A stretch of 64,000 bases of DNA from NCBI GenBank assembly GCA_024867545.1, contig JANFNE010000031.1, positions 663,538 through 727,537 of the forward strand, given 5' to 3'. Position 1 is the first letter of the stretch. The number at the start of each line of letters is the position of its first letter. A program made the position numbers and the translations under genes. Below, piece after piece: positions 1 through 9,587 of the stretch. The notes under the pieces are model-generated. The model was not told the DNA's origin and made no database searches. It worked only from the letters and a program-made list of their open reading frames with translations. This DNA is from Phytopythium helicoides. Its lineage: Eukaryota > Oomycota > Peronosporomycetes > Pythiales > Pythiaceae.

Positions 1-593
1 GAGACAATACTAAACCGTTCAGATGAAGTATATTGTCTACGAACAATTTGATCTATGAGTTCGACGCTCCACACTTCCGCGTCGATGGATAGAGCCTCAG
101 CCAGTGACTCCATGTCAAACTACATTGACAAGTCTCCAACATTGCATCAGCCCTACGAACGATGTCCAATGCGTACAATGACAGTCAACATTTCTTTTTC
201 TGCTTCAAGACCCTTTCCATACTCGTCTCCATCGACGATGAGGAGGTCTACAGGAACCACAACGGCAACCAGCAGCCCCGCATGGTTTACGCGATTTTCA
301 GTCACGTCACAGGCCGGATTATTCAGTGCGTCCAGTACTGTCTGAAGTGACTGAAGTGTTGGATACCGCTCAACACACTCTGAAGAGAAGTGTTATGAAG
401 GAGATCAACTTAGTATCGAGCACGAGCTCGATCGTCGATCAATTACTGCACCGTTCATTGAGACGGCTTGCAGCAAGGCTGCTTGGCCTCGTCCCAGCTG
501 TGCGGCCACCCCACTTTCCAATTTACTCCTCGAAGCTCAACAGCTCAACCCCGAAACACCAAACTCCAAGCCAAGTGTCTGCATCGCGACACC
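1..593. other. Array spacer and QOR upstream region
   Basis: Non-genic upstream region of the first QOR. The first ~220 bases are the same spacer found at 41378-41599 between two inverted QOR copies, except for a 3-base deletion (near 123). The window therefore opens inside a palindrome centre, and another inverted alpha block probably lies to its left. Bases ~225-350 contain a coding-like stretch that stays open in several copies (IDDEEVY...), but I cannot assign it. The rest looks like 5' UTR/promoter. Confidence 0.6.
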
Positions 594-1816
594 ATGCCGA
601 CCTACAAGGCCCTCCGAGTGACTGAACCCTCCGACGACTACGGCACCGCTGGCAAGGTCGTTGAACTCCCGATCCCAAGTGCCACGCCCGGCCACGTCGT
701 CGTGAAGAACACGTCAGCGTGCGTGGCTGCCTACGACGTGCTCGTCCTGGAGAACCGTTTCGTCCGGCGGCAGGAGCTGCCGTTCACAGCTGGTCTTGAA
801 GCAGGTAACACGTCAGCCGGCTCGATTGTTTGCCGTCCTAGAACCCCGGTTGACAAGTATCTTTATGGGTGTGTGCGCTTCTTCTCTAGTTGGTGTCGTT
901 ACTGAAGTTGGCGAGGGCGTGAACTCCGTCGCTGTTGGTGAGAGTGTGACGTACATCGGTAAGTTTTGTGAGAATTTCAGCATTGAGTCGAGCGAATGGC
1001 GTTCTCACAGACGATTTGATCGCATGTGGCGGGTGGTGGTGGTGTAACACAGCCCCTGGCGCATTTGCCGAATACAACCTCGTGCCTGCCCAAGTGCTCG
1101 TCAAAACACCGTCCAGCGAAGCGGAGACCATGTCGATCACGTCAGCGGTCTGGGCGCTAGCGTCACTGGAAGAGGCCGGCGAGATGAAAACGGGTGAGAC
1201 GGTATTCGTGACTGCAGCAGCCGGCGGCACAGGCCAATATGTCGTCCAGCTCGCCAAGAATGCCGGCAACACGGTCATCGGGATGACGAGCTCCGCCAAA
1301 AAGGCGGATTTCTTGACAGCCCTGGGGTGCGACCGTGTCATTAACTACTCGGTGGAAGACGTGAGTGAGGTCCTGAGGAAGGAATATCCCAGCGGGATCA
1401 ACCTCCTCTTCGACAGCGTCGGCGGCGATTTGCTGGCCTCGCTCGTTCCCCACCTCGCTATGCACGGCCGCGTCATTGCGTTTGGGACGACGTCAGATTA
1501 CAGCGCTCCGGGTGACTCCAGTGCTTCCACCGCTTCGGAGAGTAGTAAGAAGAAGGAGGGGGCGACGCTAAACGATGTGCTTCCGCCGCTGATCTCCAAG
1601 TGTGCTTCGATCCGAGGCATTAGTCTGACGGCGTACCCTGAACCCGTGGAGAGACTCCGCCCAAAGGTGCTGGAGATGTTCGAGAAGGGAGAGCTGCGGT
1701 ACGGAATGGACGACGTCAAGTTCGACGGGCTCACCAGCGTTCCCGACGCACTGGACTACGTGATGGCGCGGAAGAACATCGGCAAGGTGGTCGTCAAGAT
1801 CCAAGACCTGCCTTGA
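594..1816 (+). CDS. Quinone/enone oxidoreductase, PTGR3/ZADH2-like (alpha copy 1)
   Basis: Three exons, 594-804, 890-958 and 1053-1816, give a 347-residue protein; both introns have GT-AG ends and the joins restore a continuous MDR fold. It belongs to the zinc-lacking medium-chain dehydrogenase/reductase superfamily, resembling prostaglandin reductase 3/ZADH2, and should reduce quinones or enones with NADPH in the cytosol. Residues ~1-105 are the GroES-like half. A Rossmann half follows with the signature AAGGTGQ at 149-155. The joins at A70/V71 and I93/A94 recreate the motifs GLEAVGVVTEVG and YIAPGAFAEY, which supports the splice sites. The ATG sits in a good context (accATGcc). The gene is convergent with the M96-like gene at 2375-3590. 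Confidence 0.88.
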
Positions 1817-2374
1817 AGAAAAAGGTCGGGCTTGGACGCAGAGAGGGTAAACCCATACAAACCTCGTTCCCTCTGCAATGCTAACATGCAACACACTACG
1901 AGTTGCAAATACAACAACAAGTTGCTTCCCATGCACACTTGAACGTTGAAGTTTCTGCCTGCATATCTGGGGCTGTTGCGCGCATTCGTCACCGTTGCTG
2001 GCATCACAAAAATACTAGGACGGGTGAGAATGGCAACACCCTGGACGTGTTTGGCTTCCTGTTTGGTGCGGTGGTCTGCTCAAGTGCGTTCTTGGCTGTG
2101 GCGCTGCTCCGTTTTTCCAGACAGACCCTATTTAGGCATCTCTTCTGGATTAAAGGTACCATTTTTATGGCTATCGTTCCGAAACATTTTTATGGCTATC
2201 GTTCCGAAATAAGCACGACATATTTTGTGCGGCGCGCACACAAATGAACGCGCATACAAAGTCGGAGTGTCACATTGTTATCATTTTTTCAGCGAATCGC
2301 ATGGCGCTGTAGATGCGATTTTTAGCGAATTGCATGGCGGCTCGCACAGACTCCTCTGGATCTCTTCTGGACGA
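1817..2374. other. Convergent 3' intergenic region with short tandem repeats
   Basis: Region between the 3' ends of QOR and the M96-like gene, preserved in every alpha block. It contains a plus-strand open stretch (1903-2247) with one strongly hydrophobic segment (FGFLFGAVVCSSAFLAVALL), perhaps a remnant exon of a membrane protein. No splice-supported gene could be built. Two short repeat pairs lie at 2160-2209 and 2291-2339. Confidence 0.5.
2160..2209. repeat. 25-bp tandem duplication
   Basis: The 25-base unit beginning catttttatggctatcg occurs twice in direct succession (2160-2184, 2185-2209). A second pair of 16-base near-repeats (agcgaatcgcatggcg / agcgaattgcatggcg) lies at 2291-2306 and 2324-2339. 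Both pairs recur in the other alpha blocks, so they predate the amplification. They may be footprints of an old small transposon. Confidence 0.85.
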
Positions 2375-3590
2375 TTACACACTGTAGATTTGCTCCAGCA
2401 CTGAAGTCATCATCACCGCGCCCCACCTTCCAAGTTGTTCGCGAAGAGTGTGCTCCACCAGCGGGGGCAAAGGAGTCGCGGGGCAACGCTGCTTCCCAAA
2501 GTAAGAGCAAGTCCAAACCACAACAGTCTCATCTTCCTCACGCCCAGTCGAAGGGTTGAGTTGCTTCCGCGTGTGAATGGAGACAGCCATCACAGTTGTG
2601 ATATCAAGGCGAACACACTGGTGTGGTCGATAGGGATGCAGCTCGTCCAAGTCTACGAAGTCCATTGCAAACACGCCAAGAGGTCCATTGCCGCCAAGCT
2701 CTTCGCTTCGAAACGTGAATTCTTGGAACTTGACAGTGTTCATCTCTAGTGGGATACCACACGACGTGAATGACTCATATCGGCTCTGCTGGATCCCGTC
2801 GACACCGTAGTCGGTCTCGTCACACGTTGTGATGTCACCAAGCAGGTCTGTGACTTTCATCTCCATATTTGAGAAATAGGAAACTATTGCGTCGTAGATC
2901 TGACGAACACTGAAACGGGAAGCAATGAACGGCACTCTGTCGAAACAAGACACGCAGAAGTCTCCTCCTTCAAGCAAGTAGCGAGAGGTCTCTGAAAATG
3001 GACGAAACGGGTCCAGGAAGCGAGTGCGCTCGGTCAGATAAGCCAGAGCAGAGTGAATCTTCTTCCGCTTGGCAACAACAAGTGCCTCACGGCGATGCAC
3101 AGGGTCTTCGCCGAGACAGATGGTCACCTCGTGCGGAACGGCTTCTTGCGCACTCTGCGACGTCAGTGCGGACACAATCAGCCAAACCATTGTCGCCACA
3201 GGGATGCACAGATATGTAGACGCACCACGAAGCCGGAGACGGCGGACTGAACATTGACGAGCAAGAGCTGCTGCATCCTCACGGCGTCCCGCAGCAGCGA
3301 CGTCTGGAGCTCCTGCTGCAGCAAACTCGGTGGCTGCTGTCTCTCGGCGTTCTGCAATTGCTGCAGCTTAATCTGCAGCTGCTCGAGTTCCTTCATCAGC
3401 CTCTCCTTTTCTTCCTAAACCAGCAATTGCATCGTGCATACGTCACACGTGCAGCCGATACCATTTCGTCACTTTAAATGGCACCCACCCTGCGCAGTAT
3501 GTACGTCGGCTTTTGTTTCCTGGGAGACTCGCTGTCGTCCATTAACGCAGAGCCTGGACCGGGAACTATCTCCACGTAACCGTTGGGCAT
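2375..3590 (-). CDS. M96-like START-domain protein, type A (copy 1)
   Basis: Exons on the minus strand: 3489-3590, 3226-3414 and 2375-3154, giving 356 residues; introns are GT-AG and both joins are in phase 0. Residues ~20-34 are basic (PRKQKPTYILRR). Residues 35-65 form a Leu/Gln-rich coiled coil (EEKERLMKELEQLQIKLQQL). Residues ~140-345 form a START-like fold with family landmarks such as GVDGIQQSRY, LHPYRPHQCV and LGRWG. This architecture matches a large oomycete-specific family that genome annotations often name M96 mating-specific protein; ligand and role are unknown. The basic-plus-coil N-terminus suggests nuclear action or dimerisation (inference). It is divergent from the AKR gene across ~400 bp. 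Confidence 0.82.
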
Positions 3591-3986
3591 TTCCGTGCTT
3601 CTCCAGAAGTGAGCTTCACGTTGAACATCCTACACGTGGACTGTAATCGGAACAATCGTTCGCTGGCGAGCGTCGACGATTACGGGGATTACGGAGCTCA
3701 CTGTCCTGAATGGTGAGCCCTCACAGTACCGGTACTACTGCTCCCCGATAACCTACATTTCAGTATGACAAATCACATCACCAATTCGACCTGCCTGGGT
3801 GATCATCAGCTACAGTGTGTACTACAAGGTCAGACAACCACCTGGGATAGGCGTGCGCGTTCCAACACCAACACTTGGTCTCGCACACAAACAAGTCTCG
3901 GCAAGATCTCATTCCTCAACTCGCTTCGAAGAGCACAAGCCACTTCTCTCTTTCTCTCCTCTCCTCCCCTCCTCTGCTCGCCAGCC
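3591..3986. promoter_or_regulatory. Shared divergent promoter, M96-A / AKR
   Basis: Separates the divergent ATGs at 3590 (minus) and 3987 (plus). It holds a 41-base inverted-repeat segment (3643-3683, ends gtaatcg/cgattac), a gctcac/gtgagc hairpin (3696-3718), a CACGTG E-box-like site near 3634, and a long pyrimidine tract just before the AKR ATG. The part from 3643 onward is also found between AKR and GST in beta blocks, so it travels with AKR and marks the module breakpoint. Confidence 0.6.
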
Positions 3987-5048
3987 ATGTCGACCAACAC
4001 CAAGATGACCTACCGATTCCTCGGTGACTCTGGGCTCCTAGTCTCCAAGCTCGCGCTCGGATCATGGATGATTGCAAACCCCAACCAAACCGCCGACGCT
4101 TGGTATGAGATCGTCAAGACGGCGTACGCGCATGGCATCAACTTCTTCGACACCGCCGAGAACTACGATGACGGCAACGCAGAGGTGCTGCTCGGCAGTG
4201 CCATCAAGAAGGGCATTCAAGACGGCTTGTGGGAGCGTGAAGACCTCGTCATCAGTACCAAGCTATGCAACGGGACCAAGGGCTTCAACGCCTTCGCCCC
4301 CGGTCCCAACGGCCAGGGTCTCAGCCGCAAACACCTCATCGAGGGAATGAAGACCTCGCTCAAGAAGCTTCAGCTCGAGAATGTCGACGTGCTCTTCTGC
4401 CATCGACCTGACAAGTGCACGCCGATCGAGGAAGTGGTCCGAGCCATGAACTTCATCATCGACCAGGGGTGGACGTTCTACTGGGGAACCAGCGAGTGGC
4501 CTCCTGCCGACATCCAGGAGGCTTGCGCCATTGCGGATCGTCTCGGACTCGTGCGACCCATCGTCGAGCAGCCACAGTACAACCTGCTCGAGCGGTCGAA
4601 GGTGGAATTCCAGTACGCCGATCTCATCAAGACGCGCAAGCTCGGTCTCACTGTCTGGTCGCCTCTCTACAGCGGTGTTCTGACTGGCAAGTACAACAAC
4701 GACACCTCGCCGGCGGACTCGCGCCTTACGACCAACCAGATGTTCCGATCGTTCATGCCCGACCTAGACGAGAAGGTCGCCATTGTGCGTCAGCTTGCTC
4801 CCATCGCTACCAGACTCGGCTGCACGCTCGCTCAGCTTGCCATCGCCTGGTGCGTCTCGAACGAGAACGTCTCGAGCGTCCTGCTTGGTGCACGCAACTC
4901 GGCGCAGCTGGAGGAGACGGTCAAGGCGCTGTCGGTGGTGGACAAGTTGACGCCCGAGGTCAAGGCCGAGATTGACGCGATTGTGCAGTTCAAGCCGAAG
5001 CTGTGGGAACCCGACTTCTTCTACGCTATTCGCGAGCGCTTCCTCTAG
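3987..5048 (+). CDS. Aldo/keto reductase, Kv-beta/AKR6-like (copy 1)
   Basis: A 353-residue single-exon NADPH-dependent aldo/keto reductase of the voltage-gated K+ channel beta-subunit-like group; in oomycetes this group is a soluble reductase of aldehydes, ketones and quinones. The catalytic tetrad is D55, Y60, K92 and H139 (FFDTAENYDDG, ISTKLCNG, FCHRPD). The substrate/cofactor stretch is VRPIVEQPQYNLLERSKVE, and the NADPH-binding C-terminal motif VSSVLLGARNSAQ lies at ~295-307. The frame is open further upstream (to 3765), but that part is not maintained in copies 7 and 8 and reads like 5' UTR, so MSTNTKMTYRFLG is chosen as start. This copy has Met252. Confidence 0.93.
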   Translation: MSTNTKMTYRFLGDSGLLVSKLALGSWMIANPNQTADAWYEIVKTAYAHGINFFDTAENYDDGNAEVLLGSAIKKGIQDGLWEREDLVISTKLCNGTKGFNAFAPGPNGQGLSRKHLIEGMKTSLKKLQLENVDVLFCHRPDKCTPIEEVVRAMNFIIDQGWTFYWGTSEWPPADIQEACAIADRLGLVRPIVEQPQYNLLERSKVEFQYADLIKTRKLGLTVWSPLYSGVLTGKYNNDTSPADSRLTTNQMFRSFMPDLDEKVAIVRQLAPIATRLGCTLAQLAIAWCVSNENVSSVLLGARNSAQLEETVKALSVVDKLTPEVKAEIDAIVQFKPKLWEPDFFYAIRERFL

Positions 5049-5382
5049 GGGGAATGCAATGTTCATACGGTGACCCCAGATACAGAAGGGTGTTTGCTGG
5101 TTTTAGCTCGCTTTCTTGAGGTCTGCCTTTCATGTCTTTCTTTCTTTCTTTTTTCAGATGATAATGCACTGAGGTTCATTCCGAAAAGAAAAGAAACACA
5201 GTCTAGCTTTCGCATTGACAGAGTGCTGTCTGGTGTCGCGACATGGAAGGAGGATGATAATCCTGAGTGGATCGGATGAGTGACCACATTGTGACATCAG
5301 CTATGGTTGTTCGGGCTCATCCTGGTCTTTCTCAGCCCAGAAACGCGATTGCTCATAGGGTAGATGTTGCAATAGGAGCAGT
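5049..5382. other. AKR 3' flank with truncated unknown exon
   Basis: 3' flank of AKR. At ~5155, after a TTTC-rich pyrimidine tract ending in cag that looks like an intron acceptor, a plus-strand coding-like stretch begins (DDNALRFIPKRKE...) and runs to ~5277, where similarity to the longer version at 46.6-47.0 kb stops abruptly. This is a truncated exon of an unrecognised gene, carried along by the duplication. Confidence 0.45.
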
Positions 5383-5673
5383 TCATTCAAGACCTCCTAC
5401 GTCGGCCTCAAGTATCATTAGACTTGGGTCAATAAGTTCGGCCTCATGGCTCGCCTTCGGTGTTAATCCACCAACTCTTATCCCTGAGCTGCCTAGGGGG
5501 CCATTTCTACGCGAGAACCCCAGCCTGGCTCCTAATCGATGAATGATGTGCTGCTGCCCCCAACGCGCGATCGAATGAGAAACACAAAATGCCGCGCACG
5601 AAATAAACAAGGTGCAAGTGACCCCAAAAAGATAAATCTGCTTTGAAGGGCTCCTAATGATGTATCGAATCAT
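5383..5673 (-). CDS. Possible small membrane protein downstream of M96-B
   Basis: A 96-codon ATG-initiated frame starting 13 nt after the M96-B stop, on the same strand. It has one predicted membrane segment near residues 12-33 (IYLFGVTCTLFISCAAFCVS) and a Gly/Arg-rich tail. No family is recognised. It is unchanged in all four beta blocks (5383, 12442, 51443, 56350), but those copies are too recent for conservation to mean selection. It may simply be 3' UTR or a decayed gene end. Confidence 0.2.
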   Translation of the reverse strand: MIRYIIRSPSKQIYLFGVTCTLFISCAAFCVSHSIARWGQQHIIHRLGARLGFSRRNGPLGSSGIRVGGLTPKASHEAELIDPSLMILEADVGGLE

Positions 5674-5686
5674 GTTCTCACACAAC

Positions 5687-6928
5687 TCACTGGTGATGGT
5701 AGACTTGCTCTAGCACGGAGGACATCGTTACATCTCCCCATCTCCCAAGTAATTCGCGAAGAGTGTGTTCCACCAAGGGAGGCGTCGAAGTTTCGGTGCG
5801 ATGCTGCTTCCACATACACGAGCGCGTCCACACTACAACGCTCTCGTCGTCTTCACGTCCGGTTACTGGGTTGAACTGTTTCTGCGTATGCATGCGAACA
5901 GTGAGCACCGCAGTAACGTCGTGCCGAATGCAGTGGTGTGGCCGATACGGATACAACGCATCCGTATCAACGAAGTCGGCAGTAAACACGCCAAAAGGCC
6001 CACCGCCTCCATATTCGTCGCTTCGATGCGTGAATTCTTGGAATGTGACAGTGTTAATCTCTAGTGGAATACCACACGACGTGGATGCCTCATATCGGCT
6101 CTGCTGGATCCCGTCGACACCGTAGTCAATTTCATCGCGGGTTGTAATTTCTCCCAGCACGTCCGTTACACGCATCTCCAGGTTCGAGCAACATGCGATA
6201 ATCGCGTCGTAGACTTGACGAGCGGAAACCTTCGAAGAGTCAAAGGGCGTTTGATCAAAATGAAGAGCATAATAGTCTCCTCCTTCAAGCAAGTAGCGAG
6301 AGGTCTCTGAAAATGGACGAAACGGGTCCAGGAAGCGAGTGCGCTCGGTCAGATAAGCCAGAGCAGAGTGAATCTTCTTCCGCTTGGCAACAACAAGTGC
6401 CTCACGGCGATGCACAGGGTCTTCGCCGAGACAGATGGTCACCTCGTGCGGAACGGCTTCTTGCGCACTCTGCGACGTCAGTGCGGACACAATCAGCCAA
6501 ACCATTGTCGCCACAGGGATGCACAGATATGTAGACGCACCACGAAGCCGGAGACGGCGGACTGAACATTGACGAGCAAGAGCTGCTGCATCCTCACGGC
6601 GTCCCGCAGCAGCGACGTCTGGAGCTCCTGCTGCAGCAAACTCGGTGGCTGCTGTCTCTCGGCGTTCTGCAATTGCTGCAGCTTAATCTGCAGCTGCTCG
6701 AGTTCCTTCATCAGCCTCTCCTTCTCCTCCTGAGGCGTTGCTCACGTGTCACCTCTCCTCTTTGCGCACTTCTCCGCTTTAATCGACAAACCTCCGCACC
6801 TTGCGCAAGACGTACGTGTGCTTGGTTCTCTGCTTGGGGCTCTCGCCGGTCTGGGCCGTGGGAGATGAGTCTCCGCCGTCCGTCGAGCCGGAGCCCACTC
6901 TCGTCATTTCCACGTCGTCGTCGCGCAT
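5687..6928 (-). CDS. M96-like START-domain protein, type B (copy 2)
   Basis: Exons on the minus strand: 6800-6928, 6541-6729 and 5687-6469, giving 366 residues starting MRDDDVEMTR; an in-frame ATG at 6997 would add 23 residues. The exon-1 basic segment KQRTKHTYVLRK joins EEKERLMKEL, as in type A. Exon 2, intron 2 and the first part of exon 3 are identical to type A. After LLEGGD the START-like region is clearly diverged (YYALHFDQTPFDSSKV instead of FCVSCFDRVPFIASRF), so the gene is a mosaic. The version here (CCSNLEMRVTDVLGE, RYEASTSCG) is shared with the copies at 12.7 and 55.1 kb and differs from 50.2 kb. The 2.15-kb insertion ends 26 bp upstream of the ATG at 6997. Confidence 0.8.
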
Positions 6929-7238
6929 TTCGTCGCTCAGGAAATGCCGTTCTGACCTCCACGGTCTCCAGTTCCTCCTTGTTCCTTTCAAACACATGGT
7001 ACCGGTTCTAGTACCGGTAAGTGGTCGGGGTACCCGACTTATTAGCGCTCTTTAGAGGGCCAAAACCTCTATGAACTGCATATTGTTTAATTTGATATCG
7101 ATATATATATTGATTTTTAGATGCATGCATACTAAGCACATACTTTATAGGGGTACATATCGATGGGTAACCCCTCTGCAAACCGATCGTTTGGAAGTAC
7201 CGTGAATTGGCCTCAAATCTGCCAGTGCAAACTAGAGT

Positions 7239-7284
7239 AGAAACAGAAATAGAAACAGAAATAGAAACAGAAATAGAAACAGAA
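7239..7284. repeat. 12-bp minisatellite (agaaacagaaat)n
   Basis: Almost four perfect tandem units of agaaacagaaat inside the AT-rich left part of the insertion. It is a simple repeat without spacers, not a CRISPR array. Confidence 0.9.
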
Positions 7285-7899
7285 TCATGATTTAGAAACA
7301 GAGAGCGCAGTAGGGGGTCCCTTTCATTTTTTTATATATCTGTGATAGTGAGTTGTTGTGTACCACACAAAACAGTCCCTACCCAGCACGAACAAACCTT
7401 ATACCTATGGAAATACATATTTGACCACGAGTCTGGACTATGGGTACACTGCGCTCGACCTCATGGAAAGAGGAAGCTCTGAATATTTACCGTTCAGACC
7501 ATAAGCAGCCTTCGCGTTTGAGGCAAGGAACTTGACCAACGTGCCGGCGGTCGATTCGGTGACCAGCGAGGGATCGTGCTGATGGCCTCACGCATCGCCG
7601 AGGGAGGTGCTATCCTCACCTGCGGTAACCCGTCGAAATTGTGGTTGACGTCGTCTGACGTTTGTGCCGTGAAAAGACAAGGTCCTGATCCGGTATGACA
7701 AGACGACCAAGTCGTGGGCCACGAAGCTGGCTTCGTTGAGTGCGAGCCTGCCGCCGCACTCGATGTCGGCCACGGCTAATGGTCGAGGTACCCGACTTAT
7801 TGATCCTGGCCAAAACCTTCTTGCACAACACAGTCTCCGTACAATACATACAAAAGCTACCTGTACCACGATTTCCCTGCGAAAGCACCGATGTCGTCC

Positions 7900-8457
7900 G
7901 ACTCAATTAGCGGTTCTGTCATTGACGAGTGGCGATGGCTGGTCGACGAGCGGCTCGGTGGTGATCTCGAAGCTCGGTGCTGCGAGCAGCAGTAGTAGCA
8001 GCAGCGGCGGCAACGCGACTGAGACGAGCTGCGACTCTGGTGCCTCGAGCGGGTCCGTGCGCACTGGAAGCGGATCGTCGGCATCGCTCGTCAGCAAGAT
8101 CGACATCGCGGACGGATCTTCCGTGAACGGCAGCATGAGCGTATTGAACGGTGCGGGCAAGTCGACGAGAAGCAGTGCCGTGAGCGCGGGTTCAAGTGCT
8201 GCAAAGGGCGCCGTGGAGAGCGGAGTCGTGCGATCTCGTCGGTTGCGTCCACGACTGCTTCTGGCGGTGTGGTGAGCGTGTCTGGCGGCTTTGGTAGCCT
8301 ATCCGGAGAAGTCTTGATCGCTGGCGGCGCGAGCTCATCGAGCACGACGTCGACGAACTCAATGACCAGTGGCGTGATACTCGTAGGTCATCCTATTGCT
8401 GGGTACGACGAGGTCAACGTGTTCTCAGTGTCGGGCCGCAGCTTGGAGGAAGCATGA
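7900..8457 (+). pseudogene. Fragment of Ser/Gly-rich repeat protein (beta-helix-like)
   Basis: Plus-strand stretch with periodic motifs such as SGSVVISKLGAASSSSS, SSGSVRTGSGSSASL and SVSGGFGSLSGEVLIAGG. It resembles the GGSVxISSGxSSxGxSG-type repeat proteins found in oomycete genomes (family from memory). The repeat pattern shifts frame near 8270 and has no start or end, so this is a broken fragment carried in the insertion. Confidence 0.45.
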
Positions 8458-9175
8458 CGGCGTTGACTGAAGTTAGCAGAATGAGCACCTGTGAATTGCC
8501 ATCTGTGGCGGCGTGTTGCGGAAGTGGCAGGAGCGGCGACGGCATGCCTACACAGCAAAAGCAGTGGAGCGTCCGGGAACGAGTGCATCCTGAGCAGCAT
8601 CCCAATAACCAGTAGTGCTGTCATTGAAAGCAGCAGCGGAGGTGGTGTGTGTGTGTGGCAGTCGAAAGTAGCATCAGACCGATAGACCGTCTATCTGTCC
8701 TCACTCGATCCAACATTGTGTGAGGCCGACTTGCGATCAATTCGTTGACTGGTCTCACACTTGCCGTACCCTTCACGCGAGGACTTTTGCAACGATTCAA
8801 GTCGACGCAAGGCGCGGTCGAAATCATGCAGCACCTCTTCGCGATCGTCAAAACCGCAAAAGTTCGCGGAAATCTACACAAACGGCTTGCTCAGTATTGC
8901 GCACTTTCGAGCTCTGAGAGACCTCGTGCCGGAGAAGCACGACATGCGTCACGTTTGTGTCTAGTTGAAGTGCTCTTGCCCATGAACGATACCATTCAGA
9001 GTTTCGTACTCTACGATACCCAGCACCAACAAAGCGACCATTCCCATGGTAGAAAGCACATGCATTTAGTTTGCACTCATAATAGCCATGCCGTATTGAT
9101 TCTTCTGTAGTACGAAGTGTGTATACAATGTCGGGTACCCCGACCACGTTGAGCCGCAGGCGAAGTCGCCCAATG

Positions 9176-9587
9176 AACATTCGAATGTTTGCAGGGTTGA
9201 AGAAGTTGGTGCAGCAATGCACTTGCTGTGAGCATTCCTTACTGCGCTTCAGGTTCATTTGGCGAGCTGGCGAAAGTTGGTGAGGCCTCATGTGCTGCAT
9301 TGCGCGTTGGCGTTACTGCCCAAGCTTGGAGGGGGGGGGGGGATTAAGATGATAGTTTAGAAACTGACTTTTCAACGAGCCGCTAAAGCTATAGCCGCGG
9401 AAAAGCAGCAAAGTTATAAAGTGATTGTAATCAAAGGAGATACTGGCGCGCCGAGGGAGTCTGTACGAATCAGTGAGGAAATCGTTGACGTTTGTTGTCC
9501 GTGACCGACAACAGTGCATGTACGTTGCATACACGAGCGGAATCTTTAGTTAAAGACCCGTTGCCCAAAAGACTACCTACGCAGCAC
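9176..9587. other. GST 3' flank with length-variable G run
   Basis: Sequence between the insertion and the GST stop. It starts with the palindrome aacattcgaatgtt. A G run of 12 lies at 9331-9342; the equivalent runs are 10, 29 and 14 bases in the other beta blocks. No gene was seen. Confidence 0.6.

Larger units (their letters stand above)
7024..9175. mobile_element. Copy-specific insertion with 15-bp terminal inverted repeats (non-autonomous DNA transposon)
   Basis: Present only in this beta block; the other three are uninterrupted between ggtaagtg and aacattcg. The left end gtcggggtacccgac (7024-7038) is an exact inverted match of 9130-9144. A further 31 bp follow the right repeat before the flank resumes. 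A degenerate second left end (ggtcgaggtacccgacttatt, ~7783) and shared adjacent sequence (ggccaaaacc) suggest a nested or composite element. No transposase was seen. The interior holds an AT-rich stretch (7060-7540), a 12-bp minisatellite, a Ser/Gly-rich pseudogene, and a minus-strand open frame (8848-9300, runs into the flank) that I do not recognise. No clear target duplication was found. Confidence 0.72.

Noticed and set aside
2375..3590. M96-like protein as a bZIP transcription factor
   Set aside because: There is a basic stretch followed by a coil, but no canonical NxxAAxxCR-type bZIP signature; most of the protein is START-like, so only the family label is used.
3765..3986. N-terminal extension of AKR (74 codons, Arg/Ser-rich, possible targeting peptide)
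   Set aside because: The frame is broken or loses its start in copies 7 and 8 by small indels, while the 353-residue core stays intact; the ATG at 3987 follows a pyrimidine tract typical of oomycete 5' leaders.
7239..7284. CRISPR-like short repeats
   Set aside because: Units are contiguous without spacers and the genome is eukaryotic; it is a minisatellite.
8848..9300. 150-codon minus-strand frame at the right end of the insertion
   Set aside because: It runs across the terminal repeat into flanking DNA, has no recognised domain and no counterpart in uninterrupted blocks.
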